From assembly GCF_900114055.1 (NCBI RefSeq), contig NZ_FORR01000003.1:1-64000 (forward strand): DNA of 64,000 bases. The letters are read 5' to 3'. This DNA is from Thermoflavimicrobium dichotomicum (GTDB lineage Bacteria; Bacillota; Bacilli; Thermoactinomycetales; Thermoactinomycetaceae). This document shows, piece after piece, positions 8,226-17,677 of the stretch. The translations under genes and the position numbers were made by a program. The stretch's first letter is position 1. Every line of letters begins with the position of its first letter. The notes under the pieces were generated by a model. It was not told the origin of the DNA and did no database searches. It saw only the letters and a list, made by a program, of their open reading frames with translations.

Positions 8226-9515
8226 ATGCGACGATTGAGTAGAGTGTTTTCACTTGGATTACAGCATGTATTAGCCATGTATACAGGGGCAGTTATTGTA
8301 CCATTAATTGTAGGAAAGGCATTGAAATTGAATACCGAACAATTGGCCTACCTGATCGCGATTGATCTACTCGGATGTGGACTCGCTACCTTCTTGCAGA
8401 TTTGGAAGAATCGTTATGCAGGGATTGGGCTGCCTGTTGTTTTGGGTTGTACATTTACGGCTGTAGGACCGATGATTGCGATTGGAAATCAGTATGGAAT
8501 CACAGCCATTTATGGAGCGATTATCGTTGCGGGGCTATTTGTCATCATTTTCGCTGGTTTTTTCGGTAAGTTGCTGAAATTTTTTTCTCCTGTTGTGACC
8601 GGTTCAGTGGTAACGGTAATTGGTTTAACATTGATTCCGGTTGCCATCTATGATATGGGGGGCGGTAAAGGAAGCCCTGATTTTGGACAACCCTATCATC
8701 TACTCCTTTCATTTGGTGTACTCATCTTTATTATTCTCATGAATCGATTTGCGACTGGTTTTCTACGTTCCATTTCAGTTTTACTGGGGCTGATTGTGGG
8801 GACTTTGGCAGCTGCCTGCATGGGGAAAGTAGATATCCGTCCAGTGCTGGAAGCTTCTTGGTTCCATATGGTTCACCCCTTTTACTTCGGAGTTCCTACT
8901 TTTAACCTATCAGCCATTTTAACGATGATTTTGGTTGCGATGGTTAGTATCGTGGAGTCCACAGGCGTTTTTCTGGCATTGGGCAAGATTTGCGATCAAG
9001 AGTTGAGTGAAGAAGATTTGACACGTGGATACCGAGCTGAAGGATTGGCTGTGCTAGTGGGCGGATTTCTCAATTCATTCCCATATACCACTTATTCGCA
9101 AAATGTTGGACTGGTTCAGTTAACGAAAGTAAAAACGCGAGATGTCATTTTTACAGCGGTTCTCATTCTCGCCACTCTCAGTTTTATTCCGAAAGTGGCA
9201 GCATTGACCACATTAATTCCAACCGCAGTTTTAGGTGGAGCCATGGTAGCGATGTTTGGAATGGTGGTTTCCTACGGCATTAAAATGCTGGGGACTGTGG
9301 ATCTCAATCGCCATGAAAATTTGCTGATCATTGCTTGCTCAGTGGGGATTGGCCTGGGTGTAACAATTGCCCCTGATTTGTTCAAGTTATTGCCGCCTGG
9401 TTTGCATATCTTTACAGATAATGGCATTATTGCTGGAAGTATTACAGCGATCGTGCTTCATTTGATTTTTAATGTAAAGCGAAGCAAAAAAGACAGCTTG
9501 CTACAGCTTCAGTAG
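8226..9515 (+). CDS. pbuX: Xanthine permease (NCS2 family)
   Basis: A 429-residue integral membrane protein with about 12-14 hydrophobic segments and NCS2 features: QHVLAMYTGAVIVPLIVG near the N-terminus, the VVESTG-like segment VSIVESTGVFLALG, and FPYTTYSQNVGLV in place of the classical NTFPYT-x-F-QN-G signature. It imports xanthine by proton symport. It starts 20 bases after xpt; the ATG at 8226 follows AAGGAGGG, and an out-of-frame ATG four bases earlier hits a stop. It shares the guanine riboswitch with xpt. Confidence 0.95.
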   Translation: MRRLSRVFSLGLQHVLAMYTGAVIVPLIVGKALKLNTEQLAYLIAIDLLGCGLATFLQIWKNRYAGIGLPVVLGCTFTAVGPMIAIGNQYGITAIYGAIIVAGLFVIIFAGFFGKLLKFFSPVVTGSVVTVIGLTLIPVAIYDMGGGKGSPDFGQPYHLLLSFGVLIFIILMNRFATGFLRSISVLLGLIVGTLAAACMGKVDIRPVLEASWFHMVHPFYFGVPTFNLSAILTMILVAMVSIVESTGVFLALGKICDQELSEEDLTRGYRAEGLAVLVGGFLNSFPYTTYSQNVGLVQLTKVKTRDVIFTAVLILATLSFIPKVAALTTLIPTAVLGGAMVAMFGMVVSYGIKMLGTVDLNRHENLLIIACSVGIGLGVTIAPDLFKLLPPGLHIFTDNGIIAGSITAIVLHLIFNVKRSKKDSLLQLQ

Positions 9516-9539
9516 AAAATGGATAAAGATAAAACAAAG

Positions 9540-9571
9540 GGGTTCCTTGTCCAATGAACAACAAGGAACCC
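9540..9571. terminator. Bidirectional terminator between pbuX and mnmA
   Basis: An 11-bp perfect stem GGGTTCCTTGT / ACAAGGAACCC with a 10-nt loop; T-rich tract on the plus side, A-rich run on the other. Separates two convergent genes. Confidence 0.85.
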
Positions 9572-9581
9572 TGTTTGCTTT

Positions 9582-10685
<1,104 letters not shown>

Positions 10686-10782
10686 TCATTTATTTCATTT
10701 TCTTGTTACCTCTTATGTCTTTATTATAATCTAAACCATATAATCGAACTTTATCAAGAAAATGAGTGAAAGGAAATAATGG

Positions 10783-11726
10783 ATGGTTAAAGGAAGATTT
10801 TCTATCCTGAATAAACTGCCCCCACCCCAAGTATTAGTGATCGGTTTTGCCTTGACGATTTTGATTGGAGCCTGTTTGCTGACATTGCCTGTCTCCGCAG
10901 AACCAGGGAATCATGTTTCTTTTTTAGATGCTTTATTTACTGCTACATCTGCTGTATGTGTAACAGGATTGGTGGTGGTAGATATGGCCACAATCATATT
11001 GGGAGGAATCGGCTTTGTAGTCATCCGTGAAATTGTTCAGTATCGCCAGACCAAAAAGGTAAGTTTGCATACAAAGCTGGTGTTAACTACGACCGCTATT
11101 TTACTTGTTGGTGGGACCTTGCTCATTTTATTAATCGAATGGTCCAATCCAGCTACTCTTCAGCCACTGGGTCTGGATGGCAAAATCCTGGCGTCCTGGT
11201 TTCAGTCCGTATCCACACGTACAGCTGGATTTAACACCATCAATATTGGAGAAATGTATTCCGCTGCACTCTTTATCATGATTTTGCTGATGTTTGTAGG
11301 TGCTTCACCAAGCTTTACAGGTGGAGGCATTAAAACGACTACCTTGGCGAGTATTTTGTTGGCTGTGTGGAACATGATTCGAGGCAGGAAAGATGTGGTA
11401 GCCTTTCGCAGGCGAATTCCCAGCTATTTAGTATACAAAGCTTTATCAGTCACAGTGGCAGCTCTGACTTATGTCATCATCATCACTCTTCTATTGACAA
11501 TTACAGAGCGGGTCGATATACTTACAGCCATGTTTGAAACGGTTTCAGCGTTTGGTACAGTGGGATAATGGGATTGACACCTCATTTGACCCCTGTTGGC
11601 AAAATGTTGATTATTTTTACCATGTTTGTGGGGAGAGTGGGACCAATCACCATTGTATTAGCCTTAGCGAAAACAAGATCTCAAATCCCTTATAAATATC
11701 CGGAAGAAAAACCAATTATTGGGTAG
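10783..11726 (+). pseudogene. ktrB: Decayed Ktr/Trk-type potassium transporter subunit
   Basis: The first frame (10783-11568) begins like KtrB: an N-terminal helix pair, then TATSAVCVTGLVVVD of the first pore loop. It jumps directly to TIILGGIGFVVIREI, which in intact KtrB lies over 100 residues further on; the second membrane-pore unit is missing. It resumes with SVSTRTAGFN and SFTGGGIKTTT. A frame break after SAFGTVG at 11568 puts MGLTPHLTPVGKMLIIF and FVGRVGPIT in another frame, ending at 11726. Total coding content is about 310 residues versus about 445 expected. No ktrA is adjacent. Non-functional as a channel by inference. Confidence 0.85.
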
Positions 11727-11807
11727 AATGATAGGAATTATCATGAGATGTCCAAATCTGTTCTATTGTATTGGATTGATAAATCGTTCTAAAATAAAAT
11801 TATATAT

Positions 11808-11838
11808 AGGAAAAAGATTGGGCTGGAATCTTTTTCCT
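11808..11838 (+). terminator. Intrinsic hairpin after the ktrB relic
   Basis: A perfect 12-bp stem AGGAAAAAGATT / AATCTTTTTCCT with a 6-nt loop. The T-run lies inside the 3' arm, so termination efficiency is uncertain. Confidence 0.55.
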
Positions 11839-11949
11839 GAAGATGGTAAGCAAGGAATTGTAACACATGCATAGAATATTTGGAGGCGAGAGTTTTAGAG
11901 CAACATGCTGAAAAGTCATGAAGAAAAGAGAATTGAGAGGCAGGTTTCT

Positions 11950-13452
11950 ATGAAATACAGAGTAAGTGTTACATTGCTTGCTTTGATGATGGGTACTTTC
12001 CCTTTATTGAGTGGTTGTTCAACTGTAATTGAGAAAATTCAGCAGACGACAGGGAATAATGTAGAAAAAGTAGAAACCAAAGTAAGTTCCCAACAACATA
12101 AAAAGCCAGAGAAAACAGGCGAGGAAAAAAATCTGCTTCCACCAGCTCCGGCCACCGATTTAAAGAACATTTTAAAAGATGATGGCAAAGGAAGATATGC
12201 TGGGGAAAAGTATAATAAAACCAAAGTACTGCAAGCATTGGCTCAAATGCCAAAAGGAATGTCTGAAGAACAAATCTATGCCTATCTGCTTGGTTTGGTA
12301 GGCGAAAACTATAAAATCGACGATAAGTTTTTTGAACAGCTCAATCCAAATTATCAAGCACAGTTGAATAGCCTGAAGTCAAAAACCAAAAATGCTTCAT
12401 CCAAAAAGGCCAATGTGATTGTCCTTATCAATGGAAGTGAATCGATGCAAAACCGAATCGATGGAAACAGCAAACTCCAGGCAGCGAAGCTGGCTTTAGC
12501 TCAGTTTGCCGCTTCTTTGCCCAAGGATACAACCCTATCGATCCATGTATTTGGCCATCAGGGAAGTACATCATCATTAGGGCAGACTTCTACCTGTCAG
12601 CGTCCAGAAACTGTTTATTCGAAGCAGTCCTTCGATGCTGTAAAATTTGCCACCGCGATGAGCAGAGTGAACGGATCATCGAGCTACAGTCCACTGGCTC
12701 AAGCCATTCGTTCTACTTATGAAGGATTGGCAAATTCATCATCGGATGAAAAGAATATCGTTCTGCTCATTACGGATCAGGTAGATCAATGTGGAGGAGA
12801 TCCCGTTCGCGAAGCGGAAGAGGTTCGTTCCTCTGACAAGATCGCCAGTTTCAACATTCTTGGAGTGAAAGTGGATCCATCTAATGAAGTAGAGTTGAAA
12901 AAAACGGCAAATATTGCAGGCGGTGCCTATTATCGGGTCACCACCAGCAATGATCTGCGCAAAGCGTTATTTGCTTATCAAAAAGAGATCCATCGCATGA
13001 ATGCACCTTGGCAATTACAAGCACTCGAAAAAATTACACAAAGCTATCAAGCGGACAATAAAATGCTAAAAGAACATTATCAAGGTGTGATTGAAAAATT
13101 AAATCTCGAGTACGAACGACTTGGTGAAGCGAACAATTATATCAAGGATTTACAAAAAGTAACCACTGAGGAATGGAAAAAGGTTGGAGAGTGGATTGAC
13201 AGTCGCTTTAAACAGGTTGGCGATTATATGGATGAACAGTGGAAAACGGTTGGAACTGAGTTAGACAATGAATGGAAGTCGAGTGTGGATCAGTTAGAAG
13301 AAGAGTGGAAGCAAACCGGTAAACCTGTTGAAGAGTTTAACAAACATAAAGATACATTGTTAAGCGAGCATACAATAGAGGATCGAACGGAGCAAGTACA
13401 GGTAGAAAATGAGACTACCCCCACAGACACTGAGGAAAGCTTATCGGAGTGA
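11950..13452 (+). CDS. VWA-domain lipoprotein with C-terminal 11-residue repeats
   Basis: A 500-residue exported protein. The signal peptide ends in the lipobox LLSGC (Cys23). A charged linker follows, then a von Willebrand A domain from about residue 155 to 340. Its MIDAS motif is INGSES (Asn161 where DxSxS normally has Asp), with ITDQVDQCGG as the last MIDAS strand. After about residue 407 there are five tandem 11-residue units built on x-W-K-x-V-G (EEWKKVGEWID, SRFKQVGDYMD, EQWKTVGTELD and so on), predicted amphipathic helix. Start 11950 rather than 11905, because only this places the signal peptide at the N-terminus. Function unknown. Confidence 0.85.
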   Translation: MKYRVSVTLLALMMGTFPLLSGCSTVIEKIQQTTGNNVEKVETKVSSQQHKKPEKTGEEKNLLPPAPATDLKNILKDDGKGRYAGEKYNKTKVLQALAQMPKGMSEEQIYAYLLGLVGENYKIDDKFFEQLNPNYQAQLNSLKSKTKNASSKKANVIVLINGSESMQNRIDGNSKLQAAKLALAQFAASLPKDTTLSIHVFGHQGSTSSLGQTSTCQRPETVYSKQSFDAVKFATAMSRVNGSSSYSPLAQAIRSTYEGLANSSSDEKNIVLLITDQVDQCGGDPVREAEEVRSSDKIASFNILGVKVDPSNEVELKKTANIAGGAYYRVTTSNDLRKALFAYQKEIHRMNAPWQLQALEKITQSYQADNKMLKEHYQGVIEKLNLEYERLGEANNYIKDLQKVTTEEWKKVGEWIDSRFKQVGDYMDEQWKTVGTELDNEWKSSVDQLEEEWKQTGKPVEEFNKHKDTLLSEHTIEDRTEQVQVENETTPTDTEESLSE

Positions 13453-13458
13453 AGAGCA

Positions 13459-13788
13459 ATGCCAGAGATGCCTTATGAGATTAAGTTTGATCCACGTTTA
13501 AAAATTGATCGACCTTATCTCCATGTCGAATATGAGCAATTACCGAAACAGGTACAAGAAGAATTTGAACTCAAATGTCAGGAAATTTGCTCCCAAATTC
13601 CTGATCGAATCAAATCTTTCGAAAAAGAATATATGAAAAAGTATGAGGAACTGAAAGAAGCCGATGAAGATGAAGTGTTTTTTCAGTTAACCGACGAGTT
13701 AAATGAGATATCAAGCTGCATTTGCGATTTGAATTTATTGTTCTTGCACATTGAAGGAGCCTATATTTCTCATAGTGTTCATGCTTAA
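13459..13788 (+). CDS. Small acidic helical protein of unknown function
   Basis: A 109-residue, mostly charged and helical protein (KQVQEEFELKCQEICSQIPD, FEKEYMKKYEELKEADEDEV) without signal peptide or membrane segment. Four cysteines occur, two as a C-x-C pair (SSCICDL). It begins 6 bases after the VWA lipoprotein stop, so the two form an operon; GAAGAG serves as a weak ribosome-binding site. A strong terminator follows. No family recognised. Confidence 0.7.
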   Translation: MPEMPYEIKFDPRLKIDRPYLHVEYEQLPKQVQEEFELKCQEICSQIPDRIKSFEKEYMKKYEELKEADEDEVFFQLTDELNEISSCICDLNLLFLHIEGAYISHSVHA

Positions 13789-13793
13789 TTTTG

Positions 13794-13833
13794 GAGCGTT
13801 TGACAAAAATAATGTCAAACGCTCTTTTTTTTT
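13794..13833 (+). terminator. Intrinsic terminator of the VWA lipoprotein operon
   Basis: A perfect 12-bp stem GAGCGTTTGACA / TGTCAAACGCTC, 7-nt loop, nine T. Confidence 0.93.
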
Positions 13834-14050
13834 ATAACTGATTGGGGGCATATGGCTGAAACAGGATACTTTAGCCATAACGAGGCATATACTTATTTTT
13901 GTCAAGAGAAAATATCTACTTTTATTGTAAAGTTTTTATTAAGAATGAGTTAATCTATATTTAAGTTTTCGTCAAGGTATTTTCAACTTTTTTATTGCGC
14001 AGTATTATTATTTAGGCGAAGAAAACTGTTGATGTCAGGAGGAATTTCCA

Positions 14051-14674
14051 TTGTTTTTCAATCGTTCTAAAGATCGTTTGTTTTACCAAACCCTTGTTGA
14101 CGCTACATCCAATATTCTGGAAGCTGTGCAGTTGTTCCGTGAAAATGTTGAGACGCTCGAAGAAAAAGAAAAGTATGCAGATAAAATCAAAGAACTGGAG
14201 TCTAAGGGAGATGAGTACACTCATTTGATTATTCGGGAATTAAACCAGACATTTGTTACTCCATTGGATCGTGAGGATATTCTGGAGCTGGCAATGAATC
14301 TGGATGATATTCTGGATGGCATTGAAGCCTGTGCTGCTCGTTTTGTTTACTTGCATGTGGGTCACTCTACTCCTTATCTTGTGAAATTTGCCGAAGTATT
14401 GGAGAAATGTGCTACCTATATTCAAGAGGCTTTTATTGCTTTGGAAAAGAGGGATTTTGCGAAGATCCGTAAAATCTCCATTGAGATTAATGTATTGGAG
14501 AATGAGGGCGATCGCTTGATGCGCGAAGGGATTGCAGAAATGTTGGCCACACAGGATCTAAATGTTCTTGAGTTCATCAAGATGAAAGAGATATATGAAA
14601 AGTTGGAAAGAGTAACGGATACGTTTGAGGATCTGATAAACGTCATGGAAGGTGTGGTCATGAAGTATGCCTGA
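14051..14674 (+). CDS. DUF47 (PhoU-like) Pit accessory protein
   Basis: A 207-residue all-helical cytosolic protein with the PhoU/DUF47 pattern (ADKIKELESKGDEYTHLIIR, REDILELAMNLDDILDGIEA, INVLENEGDRLMREGIAEM). The start is TTG 14051, 8 bases after AGGAGG. It overlaps the downstream Pit gene by 8 bases. DUF47-Pit pairs are common; the DUF47 partner is thought to modulate phosphate import. Conserved E/D-x3-D metal-site motifs are visible. Confidence 0.92.
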   Translation: MFFNRSKDRLFYQTLVDATSNILEAVQLFRENVETLEEKEKYADKIKELESKGDEYTHLIIRELNQTFVTPLDREDILELAMNLDDILDGIEACAARFVYLHVGHSTPYLVKFAEVLEKCATYIQEAFIALEKRDFAKIRKISIEINVLENEGDRLMREGIAEMLATQDLNVLEFIKMKEIYEKLERVTDTFEDLINVMEGVVMKYA

Positions 14675-15662
14675 TCCAATATGGTTAATGATATTTGTGA
14701 TTGCTCTTGCCCTCATCTTTGATTTTACAAATGGATGGCATGATACTGCGAATGCGATTGCTACAGTAGTTGGAACGCGAACTTTATCACCAACAAAAGC
14801 GATTATCATGGCAGCTGTACTTAATTTGGCAGGAGCATTTTTTTCAACCGAAGTGGCCAAAACGATCGGAAAAGATATTGTTGACCCAAAAGTGATTAGC
14901 AATGTGGTTTTGGTTGCTGCATTGCTTTCCGTGATTATTTGGAACGTTGTTACGGTATTGATGGGACTTCCGACCAGTTCTTCGCATGCTTTGATTGGAA
15001 GCTTAGTGGGGGCAGCTGTTGCTTATAAAGGCTTTGCCATTCTAAAAATAAAAGGAATCATTACTATTCTTATTGCGCTTATTGTTTCTCCATTGTTAGG
15101 CGGATTGCTTGCTTTTCTGGTGATGAAGTTAATCCGTGTTATTTTTGCTGATACAGCACCATCCAAGGTGAAAAGGATTTTCCGCCCCCTACAAATTTTC
15201 TCTTCTGCATTTATGGCTTTTAGCCATGGAGCTTCCGATGCACAAAAGGCGATGGGGATTATCACAATGGCTTTAGTAGCTGGAGGCATTCAATCAGAAA
15301 TGAAAGTTCCATTCTGGGTTATGCTTTCAGCAGGTTTGGCCATGGCATTAGGTACAGCCATAGGTGGCTGGAAAGTGATTCAAACAATTGGCTCACGCCT
15401 CAGTCGCTTGGAAACACCTCATGGTTTTGCAGCAGAAACAAGTGCGGCTTTGCTGTTGGCCACCATCGCCAAAATCGGGGTTCCAGTAAGTACAACCCAC
15501 ACGATTACGGGTTCGATCATTGGGGTAGGCGCAGCTGAACGAATTAAGAGTGTACGATGGAGTGTTGCTGGAAAAATCATTTCAGCATGGGTTCTTACTC
15601 TTCCAGGCACAGCTTTAATGGGCTATTTATTTTATTTAGCTCTTCGGGTGTTAGAAAAATAG
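14667..15662 (+). CDS. pit: Low-affinity inorganic phosphate transporter, Pit family
   Basis: A 331-residue membrane protein with about 10 hydrophobic segments and the duplicated Pit signatures: FDFTNGWHDTANAIATVVGT at the N-terminal repeat, SHGASDAQKAMG in the second, plus PTSSSHALIGSLVG and PVSTTHTITGSIIGVG. Transports metal-phosphate complexes with a cation. Translationally coupled to the DUF47 gene by an 8-base overlap. A terminator hairpin begins two bases after its stop. Confidence 0.95.
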   Translation: MPDPIWLMIFVIALALIFDFTNGWHDTANAIATVVGTRTLSPTKAIIMAAVLNLAGAFFSTEVAKTIGKDIVDPKVISNVVLVAALLSVIIWNVVTVLMGLPTSSSHALIGSLVGAAVAYKGFAILKIKGIITILIALIVSPLLGGLLAFLVMKLIRVIFADTAPSKVKRIFRPLQIFSSAFMAFSHGASDAQKAMGIITMALVAGGIQSEMKVPFWVMLSAGLAMALGTAIGGWKVIQTIGSRLSRLETPHGFAAETSAALLLATIAKIGVPVSTTHTITGSIIGVGAAERIKSVRWSVAGKIISAWVLTLPGTALMGYLFYLALRVLEK

Positions 15663-15663
15663 T

Positions 15664-15688
15664 GAGCCTGATGGGGGCTCATTTTTTT
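15664..15688 (+). terminator. Intrinsic terminator of the DUF47-pit operon
   Basis: GAGCC / GGCTC stem with a 7-nt loop, then ATTTTTTT. Confidence 0.75.
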
Positions 15689-15730
15689 ATTGACAAAATC
15701 TGCTCTTTCTCTTAATATGTTAAATGGGTT

Positions 15731-15788
15731 TGATAATCATTTTCACTTTCTGGTTCTTTTTTTACATTTTCATTGATAATGATTCTCG
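15731..15788 (+). promoter_or_regulatory. Two Fur boxes upstream of the siderophore operon
   Basis: TGATAATCATTTTCA (15731-15745) matches the 7-1-7 Fur consensus TGATAATNATTATCA with one mismatch. TGATAATGATTCTCG (15774-15788) matches the left half fully and the right half partly. They flank the likely promoter and precede the first NIS synthetase, so iron-dependent repression is expected. Confidence 0.85.
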
Positions 15789-15808
15789 ATGTCAAAGGTG
15801 AATGCTTT

Positions 15809-17662
15809 ATGATGAAAAACGAAAAAAAAGCTGCAGACCTTGCTATTATTCAGCGCTTATTTAATGCAATGATTCGTGAATCTTTGTTACCAACATCATG
15901 GCAATGGAGAAAACGTCATAAAAAAGAGTTGGTGGAGGAAATCAGGAGTCAATGTCCAACGGATTGGCTCATTCAACTGAATCATCGTGAACAGGAGAGT
16001 AAGTGTTATGTTCCGGTAAGGCATGAAGGTGCTTTCACCCGATTTGCCATTTGCCTGCCGATCTTTATACAAAATCATGGTGAGCTTTCCCTGATGGAAG
16101 ACTTACTTTCGTTTATTGCTTGGGTGCGTGAAGAAGTGGGTTTGTTGATTTCAAAGTCGTTAGAAAACGAATTGGTCAATAGCCGGGACAACCTCATGCT
16201 GGCTTATCAGGAAAAAACAAAAAAGCGTGCTTGGCTGAAAGAAATGGCCCAGCAATATACGAAATATAATGATGATTATGTAAATATTGGGGATCTCTTG
16301 CAATGGATGAAAAAAGAAAAAGGACTGGATGAATGCTTGTATTCAGAAAGCCTGATCATTGAAGGACATCCCCTGCATCCAGGAACCAAGACCAAACTGG
16401 GACTTTCTGTTCAGGAAGTACAACAGTATGCGCCCGAATTTGCCCAGGTCGTTCCATTAAAACTGATCCTCATTCCTAAAGAACAGGTTGAAGTGACAAA
16501 AGCCAAAGGCTTTGATTTACACAATGCCATGTTTAAATGGCATCCAGAAGTACTGTCGGTGATGAAATCGGCATGTACGGAGAAAGGAAAGGATCTGGAC
16601 GACTATCAGTTATTTTTTGTACACCCTTGGCAGTATCAGCATGTTCTTCCTGTGCTGTATCGAGCGGAAAGAAAAGGCTGGATTGAAGTACCCTATTCAT
16701 TGTCCTCAAAGGCGACTTTGTCTTTTCGAACAATGGCCTTATTGGATAGCGGATATCATGTGAAGCTGCCGGTACGGGTACAAGCGACGAGTGCTGTACG
16801 AACGGTTTCCCCTGGTATTACGGTAAATGGACCCTATTTATCTCATTTATTTAACCAGGTCATGGCTCAAGAACCGGAACTGTCTAAACGAATGGTGATG
16901 TTACCTGAATGGATGGGAGCCTATTTCCGGAAAGATAAAGATCCAGATGGAACCTATGGACGAAACTTGTCCTTTATATTGCGGGAGAACCCACAGACAT
17001 TTGTGCAAGATGGCGAGATGGCTTGGGTAGGAGCAAGCTTGACAGCACAAAATCCATTGACAGGTTCCCCCATGATTTTGGACCTGATTCAACAATACGT
17101 TGGCGAAAGAGCTCCCGTTACCTTGGAGCATGCTCTTTTATACGTGGATCATTACACCGAGCAATTCCTCACTCCACTTGTTTATTTACTGCAAAAATAT
17201 GGGGTCGCTTTGGAAGCACATATGCAAAACAGTCTAGTAGTAACCAGAAAAGGAAGAGTTGAGCGATTTATTATTCGAGATCTTGGTGGAGTGCGTATCG
17301 ATCGCAAACGATTAGAGAAACAGTTAGATCTGACGGCATGCCAGTTTACCTCTGTTTTTTGTGAAGACATGAAGGAAGTGTATCATCTCTTTTTCCATTC
17401 AGCGATCCAAAATCATCTGGGAGATATCATATTTACGTTGAGCTCTTATTTTCAAACACCTGAGCAGCCTTTTTGGAATATCGTGCGGAAGCATGTACTA
17501 CAGGCATTGGATCAAACGGATCCAAATGTGAAAAAGGATCAGGCTGAGTTATTGCAACCTGTTATTCAAACCAAGTCATTATTGGCCATGAGAATGCAGG
17601 CTGCCGCACAAGATTATATTTATACTCCATTGAAAAATCCCCTGGTCATCGAAGAGGAATAA
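15809..17662 (+). CDS. NIS siderophore synthetase (IucA/IucC family), first copy
   Basis: About 617 residues. NRPS-independent siderophore synthetases condense citrate-type carboxylates with amines using ATP. Family motifs: EGHPLHPGTKTKLG (His187 region) binding ATP phosphates, HPWQYQHVLP, VRVQATSAVRTVSP, LEAHMQNSLV and RDLGGVRID near the C-terminus, plus the ferric reductase FhuF-like tail common to the family. The start is the ATG at 15809 with AAAGGTG upstream; the longer frame from 15773 begins inside a Fur box. First gene of a four-gene operon. Confidence 0.93.
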   Translation: MMKNEKKAADLAIIQRLFNAMIRESLLPTSWQWRKRHKKELVEEIRSQCPTDWLIQLNHREQESKCYVPVRHEGAFTRFAICLPIFIQNHGELSLMEDLLSFIAWVREEVGLLISKSLENELVNSRDNLMLAYQEKTKKRAWLKEMAQQYTKYNDDYVNIGDLLQWMKKEKGLDECLYSESLIIEGHPLHPGTKTKLGLSVQEVQQYAPEFAQVVPLKLILIPKEQVEVTKAKGFDLHNAMFKWHPEVLSVMKSACTEKGKDLDDYQLFFVHPWQYQHVLPVLYRAERKGWIEVPYSLSSKATLSFRTMALLDSGYHVKLPVRVQATSAVRTVSPGITVNGPYLSHLFNQVMAQEPELSKRMVMLPEWMGAYFRKDKDPDGTYGRNLSFILRENPQTFVQDGEMAWVGASLTAQNPLTGSPMILDLIQQYVGERAPVTLEHALLYVDHYTEQFLTPLVYLLQKYGVALEAHMQNSLVVTRKGRVERFIIRDLGGVRIDRKRLEKQLDLTACQFTSVFCEDMKEVYHLFFHSAIQNHLGDIIFTLSSYFQTPEQPFWNIVRKHVLQALDQTDPNVKKDQAELLQPVIQTKSLLAMRMQAAAQDYIYTPLKNPLVIEEE

Positions 17663-17677
17663 AGGAGTTGGGAGAAG

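Noticed and set aside
16533-17370. Numerous minus-strand ORFs inside the siderophore synthetase genes
   Set aside because: They are out-of-frame shadows of long genes with clear family motifs and lack ribosome-binding sites.
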